Positions 33,827 through 41,907 of a DNA stretch of 64,000 bases are shown one piece after another (position 1 is the first letter of the stretch; every line of letters begins with the position of its first letter). This DNA is from Ferruginibacter sp. (GTDB taxonomy: Bacteria > Bacteroidota > Bacteroidia > Chitinophagales > Chitinophagaceae), in contig JABFRP010000002.1 of NCBI GenBank assembly GCA_013141115.1, positions 595,649-659,648 on the forward strand, in the 5' to 3' direction. The notes under the pieces are model-generated. The model was not told the origin of the DNA. It made no database searches and saw nothing but the letters and a program-made list of their open reading frames with translations. The position numbers and the translations under genes were made by a program.

Positions 33827-34228
33827 TTAATACAGGAATCTTTTTTTTACCTCGGGTGATGGTATCATACACTGCTCTCTTACACCAAACCATTTGTAGC
33901 GGTTTTTAGCTATCCAGTTATAAATGCCATCCCTTATAAATTTGGGAATTATAATAAAGCCATAACATAAAGGCCACAACCCTTTTAAATACCTGCTTAC
34001 TTTAAGTGCCGCAGTTGACCGTGTGTACACTTTGCCTTCTTCAATAAACACAAAGGAATTTAAATTGTTTTCCGGGTAATTGTATTGCCGTAAATACATT
34101 CTTCCTTTTTCCGATTGTAATGGTGCAAATTGTATTACCGCTTTCTTATCTTTTTTAATAACAAAATTTACCGAGCTGTTACAGAAATTGCAAATCCCAT
34201 CAAATAATATCAGCGGTTGTTGTTTCAT
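33827..34228 (-). CDS. DCC-family thiol-disulphide oxidoreductase
   Basis: 133-aa protein of the DCC (DUF393) family, a thioredoxin-like fold. It carries the eponymous motif FDGICNFCN with Cys13 and Cys16, then VNFVIKKDKKAVIQFAPLQS. The C-terminal RYKWFGVREQCMIPSPEVKK has a further Cys. No signal peptide, so it is cytoplasmic or inner-membrane associated. It is co-directional with the CoA-binding gene with a 1-base gap. Its redox partner is unknown. Confidence 0.87.
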   Translation of the reverse strand: MKQQPLILFDGICNFCNSSVNFVIKKDKKAVIQFAPLQSEKGRMYLRQYNYPENNLNSFVFIEEGKVYTRSTAALKVSRYLKGLWPLCYGFIIIPKFIRDGIYNWIAKNRYKWFGVREQCMIPSPEVKKRFLY

Positions 34229-34279
34229 TTATACTGTAAAGTTACACTTGATTTTCTGATTGGCTGTTTTAAAACGTTT

Positions 34280-34627
34280 TTATTTTAGCAAAGCTAAAGG
34301 TCGTTGCATCATTACATAAGTTTCTTTGTAACACAGGTAAGTATAATAAATTGCCATAACAGGGGCTGCAAACAACAATATAAAAAAAGACCCCACTGGC
34401 ATTGTGATAAGCGCTATTAGTGCAATCCAGTTATATACAAATCTTGCCCCGCCCTTATAAATAAAACTGCGGGCTGCCAGGTGAACTATCATACTTATAA
34501 CCTGCCAGCTTCCTATAACTATATAGCCAATTAAAAATGTATAATCCATATTAATAATGCTGGCTATTGCAAAGCCGGCAATCAGCAGGCTGCTAATCCA
34601 AAAATCAATCATTTTAAACTGTTTCAT
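34280..34627 (-). CDS. Small multi-helix membrane protein
   Basis: 115-aa protein with about four hydrophobic segments (near 6-24, 28-50, 63-80, 82-97) and a basic C-terminal tail KETYVMMQRPLALLK. I do not recognise a family. The gene lies between the DCC and GbsR genes on the same strand with gaps of 51 and 93 bases, so it may share a transcript with either. Function unknown. Confidence 0.65.
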   Translation of the reverse strand: MKQFKMIDFWISSLLIAGFAIASIINMDYTFLIGYIVIGSWQVISMIVHLAARSFIYKGGARFVYNWIALIALITMPVGSFFILLFAAPVMAIYYTYLCYKETYVMMQRPLALLK

Positions 34628-34720
34628 AAACTATGTATTTTATAATTTCAGAAATATTTGAAATCACATTGTTAAATAAAAGCTGCAAAAGCAGCTGTTA
34701 TGTTTTCAAAAGCGAAAAAG

Positions 34721-35227
34721 CTATTTAAAGAATTTTAAGATATTGCCTAAAAACCAGTTTTCATCTGCCTTTATCATCACATCCAGCATTTTATCTGCCT
34801 GGCCACCAAATTTTTTAATCCCTGCAATGGTGTCTATAAACTGCTTAGTGTCTTTATCCTTTTTATCGCCGTCTATTTTTTCCAACTGGCTTAATAATTT
34901 AAGCATGGGGTCCAGTTCTCTTTTCTTTCTTTCTTTAATAATTTGAGTAGCTACCTTCCAAATATCTTTTTCGGCGCTGAAAAACTCTTTTCGTTCGCCA
35001 GGGATAAGCACCCTGTCCACCAATCCCCAATCAATCAAATCACGGGTGTTCATATTTACATTACCCCGGCTGATATTGAGTTGCTCCATAATATCATCCT
35101 GTGTTATGGGATCGGGACTGATGAGCAACAACGCATGTATTTGTGCCATAGTGCGGTTGATACCCCAATGCGTACCAAAGGCGCCCCAACTGCTGATAAA
35201 CTGTGCTTTTGCTTCGGTAAGTTTCAT
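34721..35227 (-). CDS. GbsR/MarR-family transcriptional regulator
   Basis: 168-aa DNA-binding protein with a winged helix (about 20-90): INRTMAQIHALLLISPD, then DDIMEQLNISRGNVNMNTRDL as the helix-turn-helix with recognition helix. This is the GbsR type, in which regulators often control osmoprotectant or efflux genes. The C-terminal half (EKIDGDKKDKDTKQF onward) is the helical dimerisation domain. The target is not evident. The neighbour 34280 membrane protein, on the same strand, is the only local candidate. The upstream TATCTTTA resembles but does not match the promoter consensus. Confidence 0.85.
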   Translation of the reverse strand: MKLTEAKAQFISSWGAFGTHWGINRTMAQIHALLLISPDPITQDDIMEQLNISRGNVNMNTRDLIDWGLVDRVLIPGERKEFFSAEKDIWKVATQIIKERKKRELDPMLKLLSQLEKIDGDKKDKDTKQFIDTIAGIKKFGGQADKMLDVMIKADENWFLGNILKFFK

Positions 35228-35295
35228 GATAAATGATTTATACCATAAAGATAGTTCATTTACTGAATTTTCAAAACTTATTGAAAGTTAATTTT

Positions 35296-36030
35296 TTATT
35301 GTTTGGTAAAAGTAATTGGCTGCACCCTGTATGCATTTACAATTCGGCCATTTTGTATTGCTGGTTGCCATTGGGGAGATTTTTCAATTATCCTTATCAC
35401 TTCCTCGTCTAAAATAAATTCTACCGATTTTTTTAAATGCACATCCACACATTTCCCCTCTTTGTTTACTACAAACATTACTCTTACTTCTCCGCCATTT
35501 ACCGAATTGATGGCTAGATCTGCATTCAGATTTTTTGAAAGGTATTTTATCCAATCCCTGTCTCCTTTACCAAATGTTGCCTCTTTTTCAACAGCCTGTA
35601 TAGCACCTGCCCGTTCTTCTTTTTTAATGGTATCGGGGTTGATTGTTTTAATTAAAACTCCATTTACATATTTTTCTTCCAGAATTACTTTTCCCGTATC
35701 ATTATAATAATACCAATCATCTTCTTTAAGATTATTTTGATAGCCCCCGCTTTGAGTAATTTTTCCATCTGATGCATACTCGTAATAATTACCCTGCAAT
35801 ACTTCAAGGGTAGAATCGGAATAACTTCTAAGTCTTTCCAATGGTGCGCTTATTTTATAATCCAGTCTTTGATAACTGCCCGGGTATTTTTTTACCACAA
35901 TAAAAGAATGAGCTTCTTTTATATTTTCGGTAACGCCTTTATCACCCACTAAAACCAGGTTTACAATTTCTTGCGCATTTACATTAACAGTAAGTAAAAA
36001 ACAAAAACATAAAAAGCATATTTTTTTCAT
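35296..36030 (-). CDS. Energy-transducer-like protein with TonB C-terminal domain
   Basis: 244-aa exported protein: signal peptide MKKICFLCFCFLLTVNVNAQ. Residues 85-135 contain MORN/YwqK-like repeats (ASDGKITQSGGYQNNLKEDD, then WYYYNDTGKVILEEKY). The last about 80 residues form a TonB_C domain: GEVRVMFVVNKEGKCVDVHLK, then SPQWQPAIQNGRIVNAYRVQP. It lacks the N-terminal transmembrane helix and proline-rich linker of classic TonB, so it is probably a periplasmic or surface protein with a TonB_C fold, as often seen in Bacteroidota, not the energy transducer itself. Single gene. Confidence 0.78.
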   Translation of the reverse strand: MKKICFLCFCFLLTVNVNAQEIVNLVLVGDKGVTENIKEAHSFIVVKKYPGSYQRLDYKISAPLERLRSYSDSTLEVLQGNYYEYASDGKITQSGGYQNNLKEDDWYYYNDTGKVILEEKYVNGVLIKTINPDTIKKEERAGAIQAVEKEATFGKGDRDWIKYLSKNLNADLAINSVNGGEVRVMFVVNKEGKCVDVHLKKSVEFILDEEVIRIIEKSPQWQPAIQNGRIVNAYRVQPITFTKQ

Positions 36031-36039
36031 ACCAGGTAT

Positions 36040-36228
36040 TTAATTTTTCTTTTTTAACCACATAAATAAAAACCAAACCAATGCAGCCAGGCCAACTGCC
36101 CGGCAGATCAATCCTGCTGTAATTGCTGTATCGGCATAAGACTGGTGGGTAATTTTTGTCCAGGCGCCAAAGGCTGTTCCCACAATACCGAGTACGGCAA
36201 TAGCACCAAAGAAATAAAATTTATTCAT
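36040..36228 (-). CDS. Small two-helix membrane protein
   Basis: 62-aa protein from ATG 36228 (MNKFYFFGAIAVLGIVGTAF). Two hydrophobic segments flank a short loop TKITHQSYAD, and it ends VWFLFMWLKKKN. A longer reading from 36375 would pass through the upstream region of the divergent gene and is rejected. The helix-THQS-helix shape is faintly like GldL-type proteins, but I would not name it. It is 9 bases from the TonB_C gene, so the two are probably co-transcribed. Confidence 0.6.
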   Translation of the reverse strand: MNKFYFFGAIAVLGIVGTAFGAWTKITHQSYADTAITAGLICRAVGLAALVWFLFMWLKKKN

Positions 36229-36336
36229 AGGGTTAAGGTAGTAAAAATTATTTGTAAAAGCTGATGTATAAAGCTGAATAACTAATGATACTATGAATAT
36301 CCTCTTAAAAAATAAAAAACAGTTTAACTTTAGTAT

Positions 36337-36753
36337 ATGGACAATAGCAAAAATTATAAATTCGATTTTTTTCACAGAAATTCATTTGATGATGAAGAAA
36401 AGAAGAGAAAAAAATGGTTGTACATTTTTATAACATTTGTTATACTTTTTTTTGCTTTTGTTTTTATACGAACAAATTATCTCAGTCAAATTCAGTTTGA
36501 AGAAAAGATAGAAGGTATTTTGTTAACCAAAAAAATGGGATCCCGAAATGTATTTTACATAGAAGTTTACAACTCAAAAGATACCAGTTCATCAGAATAT
36601 GGTTATCAAAACAAATATGGTGATGATAATATTTCTTCTTTTGAAAAACTACAAATCGGCGACTCTCTATTTAAGCAATTTAATTCACATGTTGTGCATA
36701 TATATCGTAAAGGAAAGAATGATTCCTATGTTTTTTTCGGCTCTTTCTATTAA
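36337..36753 (+). CDS. Membrane-anchored protein of unknown function
   Basis: 138-aa protein with a basic cytoplasmic head (FHRNSFDDEEKKRKKW), one transmembrane helix (about 28-47, LYIFITFVILFFAFVFI) and an exported beta-rich domain (KIEGILLTKKMGSRNVFYIE onward) ending GKNDSYVFFGSFY. The domain recurs in Bacteroidota proteins of unknown function. The start codon follows TAACTTTA, a near match to the promoter consensus. Divergent from the small membrane gene. Function unknown. Confidence 0.65.
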   Translation: MDNSKNYKFDFFHRNSFDDEEKKRKKWLYIFITFVILFFAFVFIRTNYLSQIQFEEKIEGILLTKKMGSRNVFYIEVYNSKDTSSSEYGYQNKYGDDNISSFEKLQIGDSLFKQFNSHVVHIYRKGKNDSYVFFGSFY

Positions 36754-36900
36754 GGCAGCCATACTTCCATTTAACAAACACTTTCATGAGTCAATCCACA
36801 GCAATAAAAGTTCAATAGTATTACTTATGTACAAGTGTGCCCTTCGTTCCTCAGGATGAACTCTGCCAATGAAGATGATTAAAGAAATAATGCTGGTTAC

Positions 36901-36940
36901 AAAAAATAAAAAAGCGTTAGCTTTTTAAAACTAACGCTTT
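36901..36940 (-). terminator. Terminator of pdhC
   Basis: Perfect 10-bp stem AAAGCGTTAG (36911-36920) with 36931-36940, followed on the minus strand by TTTTTTATTTTTT. Between it and the pdhC stop lies CTTCGACAAGCTCAGGCTG, a widely seen intergenic word. The rest of 36754-36900 shows nothing clear. Confidence 0.85.
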
Positions 36941-36988
36941 GATTATTATATTAACCCGCCTTCGACAAGCTCAGGCTGACAACTCTTG

Positions 36989-38644
36989 TTATACCAGCAT
37001 GGTAACCGGGTTCTCCAAATACTTTTTCAATGTTTGTAAGAATGCTGCACCTACGGCGCCATCCACACTTCTATGATCGCAACTTAAAGTAAGTTTCATT
37101 ACGTTGGTTACGCCAAAGCCTTCACCTTTTTTCACCACTTTTTCTTTAATAGCACCCACCGCTAAGATGGCACTATCGGGAGGATTGATGATGGCCGTAA
37201 ACTCTTCAATATCCATCATTCCTAAATTAGAGATGGTGAATGTGTTACCGCTGAATTCTGCAGGTTGTAATTTTTTATCTTTTGCTTTGCCATACAACTC
37301 TTTGGCATCGGCTGCAATTTGTGATAATGTTTTTTGATCGGCAAATCGAATTACCGGAACAATTAAACCTTCGGGTAAAGCCAAAGCACTACCAATATGT
37401 ACATGGTGATTTTGACGGATAAATTCTCCCATCCAGCTGCTGTTAACATCAGGATGTTTACGCAATGCCATTGCACTGGCTTTTATGATCATATCATTGA
37501 AAGAAATTTTAACCGGACTCACTTCGTTCATGGCTACTCTTGCCGTCATGGCATTATCCATGTTAATTTCCATAGTTAAGTAAAAATGCGGTGCGCTGAA
37601 TTTGCTTTCGCCCAGGCGGCGTGCAATTACCTTACGCATTTGTGTAAGTGCAACATCGGTGTATCCTTCTTGTCCGTTGGCAACAAATGCTGCTGCTTGC
37701 GGTATTGGTTTTGTTGCGGCAGCAGTTTCAGTTTGAGCCGGAGCTGCAGCAGCTGGCACATAACTATCTACATCTTTTTTGGTCACTCTTCCATTATCGC
37801 CACTACCACTTACTTTACTAATGTCAATTCCTTTATCGGCAGCTAATTTTTTTGCTAACGGAGATGCTTTTACCCTGCCGTTAGAAGATGCAGTTTGTGG
37901 TTCGTCGTTTGTTGTTTGTTGTTGTGCGGCCGGGGTTGCTGCAGGTGCAGCTTCTGTAGCGGGGGCACTTGCAGCCGGTGCTGAGTTTGCCCCGGATTTT
38001 TCTGCAGCTACATAAGCGCTTACATCTGTGCCAGGTTTACCCACTATTGCAATAATCTCATTTATTTTAGCGGCTTTACCAGCTTCTACACCTACATATA
38101 ATAAAGTACCTTCTTCGTAACCCACTACTTCCATAGTGGCTTTATCAGTTTCCACATCAGCCAATACATCATCACTTTTTACAAGATCGCCTACTTTTTT
38201 ATTCCATGAAACAATTTTGCCTTCTGTCATGGTATCACTTAACAGCGGCATACGAATTTCTTTGGCGCCTGCAGGTAAGGCTACTTTTGCAGTTGCCGTT
38301 GCTGCCGCAGCAGGAGCAGGAGTTGCAGGAGCAGCTGCTGATGCGGCCGTAGGTGTTGCACTTGTTGCGCCACCATCTGCATCTAACAAACTTTTATAAT
38401 CTTCACCTTCTTTACCTACTATTGCAATAATCTGATTAATTTTTGCCGCTTCGCCAGCAGGTACGCCAATGTACAATAAGGTTCCATCTGCATAACCTAC
38501 TACTTCCATAGTGGCTTTATCGGTTTCCACATCAGCAAGAGAATCATCAGCTTTTACTTTGTCGCCTACTTTTTTATTCCACGCAACTATTTTGCCTTCC
38601 GTCATAGTATCGCTCAACAGCGGCATGCGTATTACTTCTGCCAT
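36989..38644 (-). CDS. pdhC: Pyruvate dehydrogenase E2 (dihydrolipoamide acetyltransferase)
   Basis: 551-aa core subunit of the pyruvate dehydrogenase complex. Two lipoyl domains (3-78 and 128-203) share near-identical sequences, each with ETDKATMEVVG (lipoyl Lys43 and Lys168), joined by Ala/Pro/Thr linkers. A peripheral-subunit binding domain (about 258-295, ASPLAKKLAADKGIDISKVS) and the acetyltransferase domain (about 325-551) follow, with the active-site SCDHRSVDGA (His524, Asp528). All elements are intact. The two lipoyl domains point to an internal tandem duplication, common in E2. A leader word shared with atpD lies at 38670-38687. E1 is not adjacent. Confidence 0.94.
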   Translation of the reverse strand: MAEVIRMPLLSDTMTEGKIVAWNKKVGDKVKADDSLADVETDKATMEVVGYADGTLLYIGVPAGEAAKINQIIAIVGKEGEDYKSLLDADGGATSATPTAASAAAPATPAPAAAATATAKVALPAGAKEIRMPLLSDTMTEGKIVSWNKKVGDLVKSDDVLADVETDKATMEVVGYEEGTLLYVGVEAGKAAKINEIIAIVGKPGTDVSAYVAAEKSGANSAPAASAPATEAAPAATPAAQQQTTNDEPQTASSNGRVKASPLAKKLAADKGIDISKVSGSGDNGRVTKKDVDSYVPAAAAPAQTETAAATKPIPQAAAFVANGQEGYTDVALTQMRKVIARRLGESKFSAPHFYLTMEINMDNAMTARVAMNEVSPVKISFNDMIIKASAMALRKHPDVNSSWMGEFIRQNHHVHIGSALALPEGLIVPVIRFADQKTLSQIAADAKELYGKAKDKKLQPAEFSGNTFTISNLGMMDIEEFTAIINPPDSAILAVGAIKEKVVKKGEGFGVTNVMKLTLSCDHRSVDGAVGAAFLQTLKKYLENPVTMLV

Positions 38645-38669
38645 ATATTAATTATTTCTGATTTTTTAT

Positions 38670-38687
38670 TAATGAGGTTCGAAATTA
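38670..38687 (-). promoter_or_regulatory. Leader motif shared with atpD
   Basis: TAATGAGGTTCGAAATTA here and TAATGAGGTCTGAAATTG at 324-341 (15 of 18 identical), both just downstream of a promoter-like TTTTTG or TTTG on the minus strand. It may be a translation or stability element for central energy genes. Confidence 0.4.
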
Positions 38688-38719
38688 AGGCAAAAAGAGG
38701 AAATGACCGTATTGAATTA

Positions 38720-40510
38720 TCAGTCTAATTCTAATTTCAACCTTTCTTTTAATTCTTTTACCAAAGGGTACTCTTCAATTATTTTCAGATACTGTTGTTT
38801 CCTGCTTAGCGGAGCATCTGTTTCCTCTACTTCAGTGGTATCTTCTATTACAATAACACGGTATACTAAAAAGCGATTATTGAAATAATTTTGCAAATGT
38901 AAGATCAAGTCTGCCCGTTCATTTTCAATAAAGGCCCGGTGTATTTCTCCCTTTGCTGTTATTTCTATGGTATTATTATCAACAATACTCAATCCTGCAT
39001 TTTTAAAATTGGTAACAGCCGCAGGGTTTTTTCTTTCCACCAGTTTTTCTATAAATAATCCCCATACTATTTTCAGGTCTTCCTCTGTTAATGTTTTCTG
39101 ATCTTGACCTGCGTTTTTATTTTGTTCTGCTAATTTTTTTCGGATGGCATTTAAAGAACCCAATGCAGCTTTTGGTTTATCGTTTTCGGCTGGCAGTTTT
39201 GCTGGCACTGCATTTACAGCAGGGTGCTTTGTTTCTGGCTCAGCTTTTTCAATTATCAGTTTGGCTTCCTGTGCTGGTGCAGCTTTTGGCTTTTGGCTAA
39301 CCGCCTCAAGCTCTTCCTTAACTCTTATTATTGGCACCGCCCTAAATGCCACCGGCTTTGTTGATTCAATCAGTTTTTTTTTACTTACAACGCCATCGTT
39401 GTTTACCAGCTCGATAGCCTGTTGCAGGTAACTGAGTTTAATAATGGTTAACTCTACCAGTAATCTTTTATTACGGGCCTGCTTATAATTTATTTCGGCT
39501 TCGTTCAATAAATTTAATGCGCCTATTAACCAGCCTGCATTTATTTTTTGTGCAGCCTGCAAATATTTTTGTTTAAAATCTTCGGCTACTTCCAGTAATA
39601 TTGCTGCTTTGGCATCTTTACTTACCAGGATGTTTCTTATAAATTCTGCAAAGCCTTCAATCACCGTATCGCCTTCAAAACCTTTGCGGTTTATTTCATC
39701 ATACAGCAGCATAGCATCACTCATATTTTGCTGCTGCATAAAATCGATGAACTTAAAATAATAATCCTCATCTAAAATATTAAGATGCTCTAAAGTATTG
39801 GCATAAGTTAACTGGCCATTGGTAAAACTTACTATTTTATCCAGAATACTTAAGGAATCCCTCATACAGCCTTCGCTTTTTTGTGCGATGATGTGCAGGG
39901 CGGCTTTATCTGCTTTTATTTCTTCTTTATCACAAATTTCCTGCAGGTGATCTACCGTATCGTTATTGGTAATTCTTTTAAAATCGAATATCTGGCAACG
40001 GCTTAAGATAGTAGGTAAAATTTTATGCTTTTCAGTTGTAGCCAGAATAAAAATGGCATAAGGCGGTGGCTCTTCCAATGTTTTTAAAAATGCATTGAAA
40101 GCAGAGGCACTTAACATGTGTACCTCATCCACAATATATACTTTGTATTTGCCGGCTTGAGGTGCAAAGCGTACCTGCTCTACCAAACTACGGATATCAT
40201 CTACCGAGTTGTTGCTGGCAGCATCCAGCTCATGTATATTTAACGAAGTACCGGCATCAAATGAAACACAACTGTGGCAAGTGTTACAAGCCTCGCCTTC
40301 TTTAGTTTGATTTTCGCAATTAATGGTTTTAGCTAAAATTCTTGCACAGGTGGTTTTACCTACACCCCTGGGGCCGCAAAATAAAAAGGCATGCGCCAGT
40401 TGATTATTCTTTATAGCATTTTTTAAAGTAGTAGTAATATGCGCCTGCCCCACCACTGTGGAAAAATTTTGTGGCCTGTACTTTCTTGCTGAAACGATGA
40501 ATTTATCCAT
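38720..40510 (-). CDS. dnaX: DNA polymerase III subunits gamma/tau
   Basis: 596-aa clamp-loader ATPase. Motifs: Walker A FCGPRGVGKTT (44-54), zinc-binding Cys (65, 75, 78, 81), ASNNSVDDIRSLVEQVRF, Walker B VYIVDEVHMLS (125-134), sensor ILATTEKHKILPTILSRCQ and a C-terminal tau-like extension (390-596) with an Ala/Pro/Lys-rich linker. All ATPase elements are present. The start MDKFIVSARKYRPQNFS is the usual one. No recR or ybaB gene follows. The upstream 80 bases hold a palindrome made of GGTTCATGGTTGAT words. Confidence 0.96.
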   Translation of the reverse strand: MDKFIVSARKYRPQNFSTVVGQAHITTTLKNAIKNNQLAHAFLFCGPRGVGKTTCARILAKTINCENQTKEGEACNTCHSCVSFDAGTSLNIHELDAASNNSVDDIRSLVEQVRFAPQAGKYKVYIVDEVHMLSASAFNAFLKTLEEPPPYAIFILATTEKHKILPTILSRCQIFDFKRITNNDTVDHLQEICDKEEIKADKAALHIIAQKSEGCMRDSLSILDKIVSFTNGQLTYANTLEHLNILDEDYYFKFIDFMQQQNMSDAMLLYDEINRKGFEGDTVIEGFAEFIRNILVSKDAKAAILLEVAEDFKQKYLQAAQKINAGWLIGALNLLNEAEINYKQARNKRLLVELTIIKLSYLQQAIELVNNDGVVSKKKLIESTKPVAFRAVPIIRVKEELEAVSQKPKAAPAQEAKLIIEKAEPETKHPAVNAVPAKLPAENDKPKAALGSLNAIRKKLAEQNKNAGQDQKTLTEEDLKIVWGLFIEKLVERKNPAAVTNFKNAGLSIVDNNTIEITAKGEIHRAFIENERADLILHLQNYFNNRFLVYRVIVIEDTTEVEETDAPLSRKQQYLKIIEEYPLVKELKERLKLELD

Positions 40511-40516
40511 TGGTCA

Positions 40517-40595
40517 ATAGTTCATGGTTCATGGTTGATGGCAGGAGACATATTGCTATGAACTATCAACCATGAACTATGAACCGAATTAAGCA
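40517..40595. repeat. Palindrome of iterated GTTCATGGTTGAT words before dnaX
   Basis: ATAGTTCATGGTTCATGGTT and its near complement TATCAACCATGAACTATGAA form imperfect arms about 20 bases long. It is the same class as the GTTTAGA and ATTCACGATTG repeats elsewhere. Confidence 0.65.
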
Positions 40596-40620
40596 AATCT
40601 AAAATCTAAAATCTGAAATC

Positions 40621-41793
40621 TCAAATTAATATCGGATGGCGCTTAAATTCCTTAGTTCTGTCAAACAGATACCGGTAAGTAGTAAGGTTGCGGCTACGGT
40701 AAGTTTCGCCCAGGCTATCGGCAATATTCAGCATTTTAGGGTTAAAATCACCTATCCACTGCATTTCATATTTTTCGTACCGGGGTTTTTTGTCGGTTTG
40801 AATAACTTTGGCCGATTCGGCAATAATGTAGGCATCTACACCTTTGCCCTGCCACTCGGGCACTACGCCAAATACCAACCCGGTAAATTTATCGTTGGCA
40901 ACAAATTTTTGCAACCATAAAAATTTCAATTTTTGCAGCAGGCCAAATTTTCCGTTAAGGTGTTTAAACCATTGGTTTAAATCGGGTAGGTTAATGAACA
41001 TAGCTACAGCCTCATTATTATAATAGGCAAACCATACCAGTTTTTCATCCATTACCGGTTTCATTTTTTTAAACATTACCAGTACTTGCTTAGGCTCCAT
41101 CTGTTTTAAGCCACCATGCCCGGCCCAGGCTTTGTTGTATACGGTTGCAAAATCAGCTGCAAATTTTTCCAGCTGATTTTTTTTAATAGTGGAAGAACTA
41201 AAGCCCCCCATGGCTTCTATAGCATTATGCCTGTCCCATATTTTTTGTGCCAATGGTGCCTGCGGCACCATACCAAAACATATCTGGTGAAAGAAAGGTT
41301 GAAAACCATAGTTTGCAAACAGGGTAACATAATAAGGTGCATTGTAATTCATACAATACAACGGCTCATAAAAGCCTTCGGTAACCATGCCCCACCAGCG
41401 GTCTCTTTCTCCAAAATTTATAGGGCCATCCATAGCCTGCATACCTCTTTCCATTAGCCATTGCTTTGCAGTATCTAATAAAAGGTTAGCAGCAGCCTGG
41501 TTATTGATGCTTTCAAAAAAACCAATGCCACCAACGGCAACATCATCACCTTTGTTTTTATATTTTTTATTAGTGAATGCTGCAATACGACCAATAAGAT
41601 TTCCTTTTTCATCTTTTAATATCCAGCGCATCGCTTCTCCAAAACGAAACGCTTTATTTTTTTCTTTACAAAAAACATCGTTAATGTCTTTATCCAGCGG
41701 ACGGATCCAGTTAGACTCCTCTTTATAAATTGCTATTGCAGCCTGCAAAAATTCTTTTGCTGTATTACTATCTGTAACCGGGGTTAATCGCAT
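40621..41793 (-). CDS. GNAT-like acetyltransferase family protein (YghO-like)
   Basis: 390-aa protein with two GNAT-like halves. Features include IGRIAAFTNKKYKNKG (first core), GGIGFFESINNQAAANLLLD, MERGMQAMDGPINFGERDRW (a conserved family segment) and GVVPEWQGKGVDAYIIAES, a typical acetyl-CoA binding V/Q-x-G-x-G motif. The family is widespread in Bacteroidota and annotated as GNAT or YghO-like; its acceptor is unknown. It starts MRLTPVTDSNTAKEFLQAA. A TAnnTTTG promoter ends five bases before the ATG (41799-41806), so it has its own unit. Confidence 0.8.
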   Translation of the reverse strand: MRLTPVTDSNTAKEFLQAAIAIYKEESNWIRPLDKDINDVFCKEKNKAFRFGEAMRWILKDEKGNLIGRIAAFTNKKYKNKGDDVAVGGIGFFESINNQAAANLLLDTAKQWLMERGMQAMDGPINFGERDRWWGMVTEGFYEPLYCMNYNAPYYVTLFANYGFQPFFHQICFGMVPQAPLAQKIWDRHNAIEAMGGFSSSTIKKNQLEKFAADFATVYNKAWAGHGGLKQMEPKQVLVMFKKMKPVMDEKLVWFAYYNNEAVAMFINLPDLNQWFKHLNGKFGLLQKLKFLWLQKFVANDKFTGLVFGVVPEWQGKGVDAYIIAESAKVIQTDKKPRYEKYEMQWIGDFNPKMLNIADSLGETYRSRNLTTYRYLFDRTKEFKRHPILI

Positions 41794-41798
41794 AGCCG

Positions 41799-41806
41799 CA
41801 AAAATA
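41799..41806 (-). promoter_or_regulatory. TAnnTTTG promoter five bases before the 41793 start
   Basis: Minus strand TATTTTTG then CGGCT and ATG; another leaderless-type start. Confidence 0.6.
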
Positions 41807-41851
41807 GGGATTTCATCATTTTAAAATCACCTGCACCAATATGGCCCAAAA

Positions 41852-41884
41852 CAAAAGCCCCCGGTAAAGTTCCGGAGGCTTTTG
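41852..41884 (-). terminator. Terminator of the DUF937-OmpA gene
   Basis: Stem CAAAAGCCCCCGG (41852-41864) with CCGGAGGCTTTTG (41872-41884), one mismatch, followed on the minus strand by TTTT after a G. It lies 23 bases beyond the stop. Confidence 0.8.
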
Positions 41885-41907
41885 ACGGTGATTCTTATGC
41901 CTGAAAA

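Noticed and set aside
36229-36375. Long N-terminal extension of the 36040 gene
   Set aside because: It passes through the promoter region of the divergent 36337 gene; the 62-aa form with an immediate hydrophobic helix fits better.
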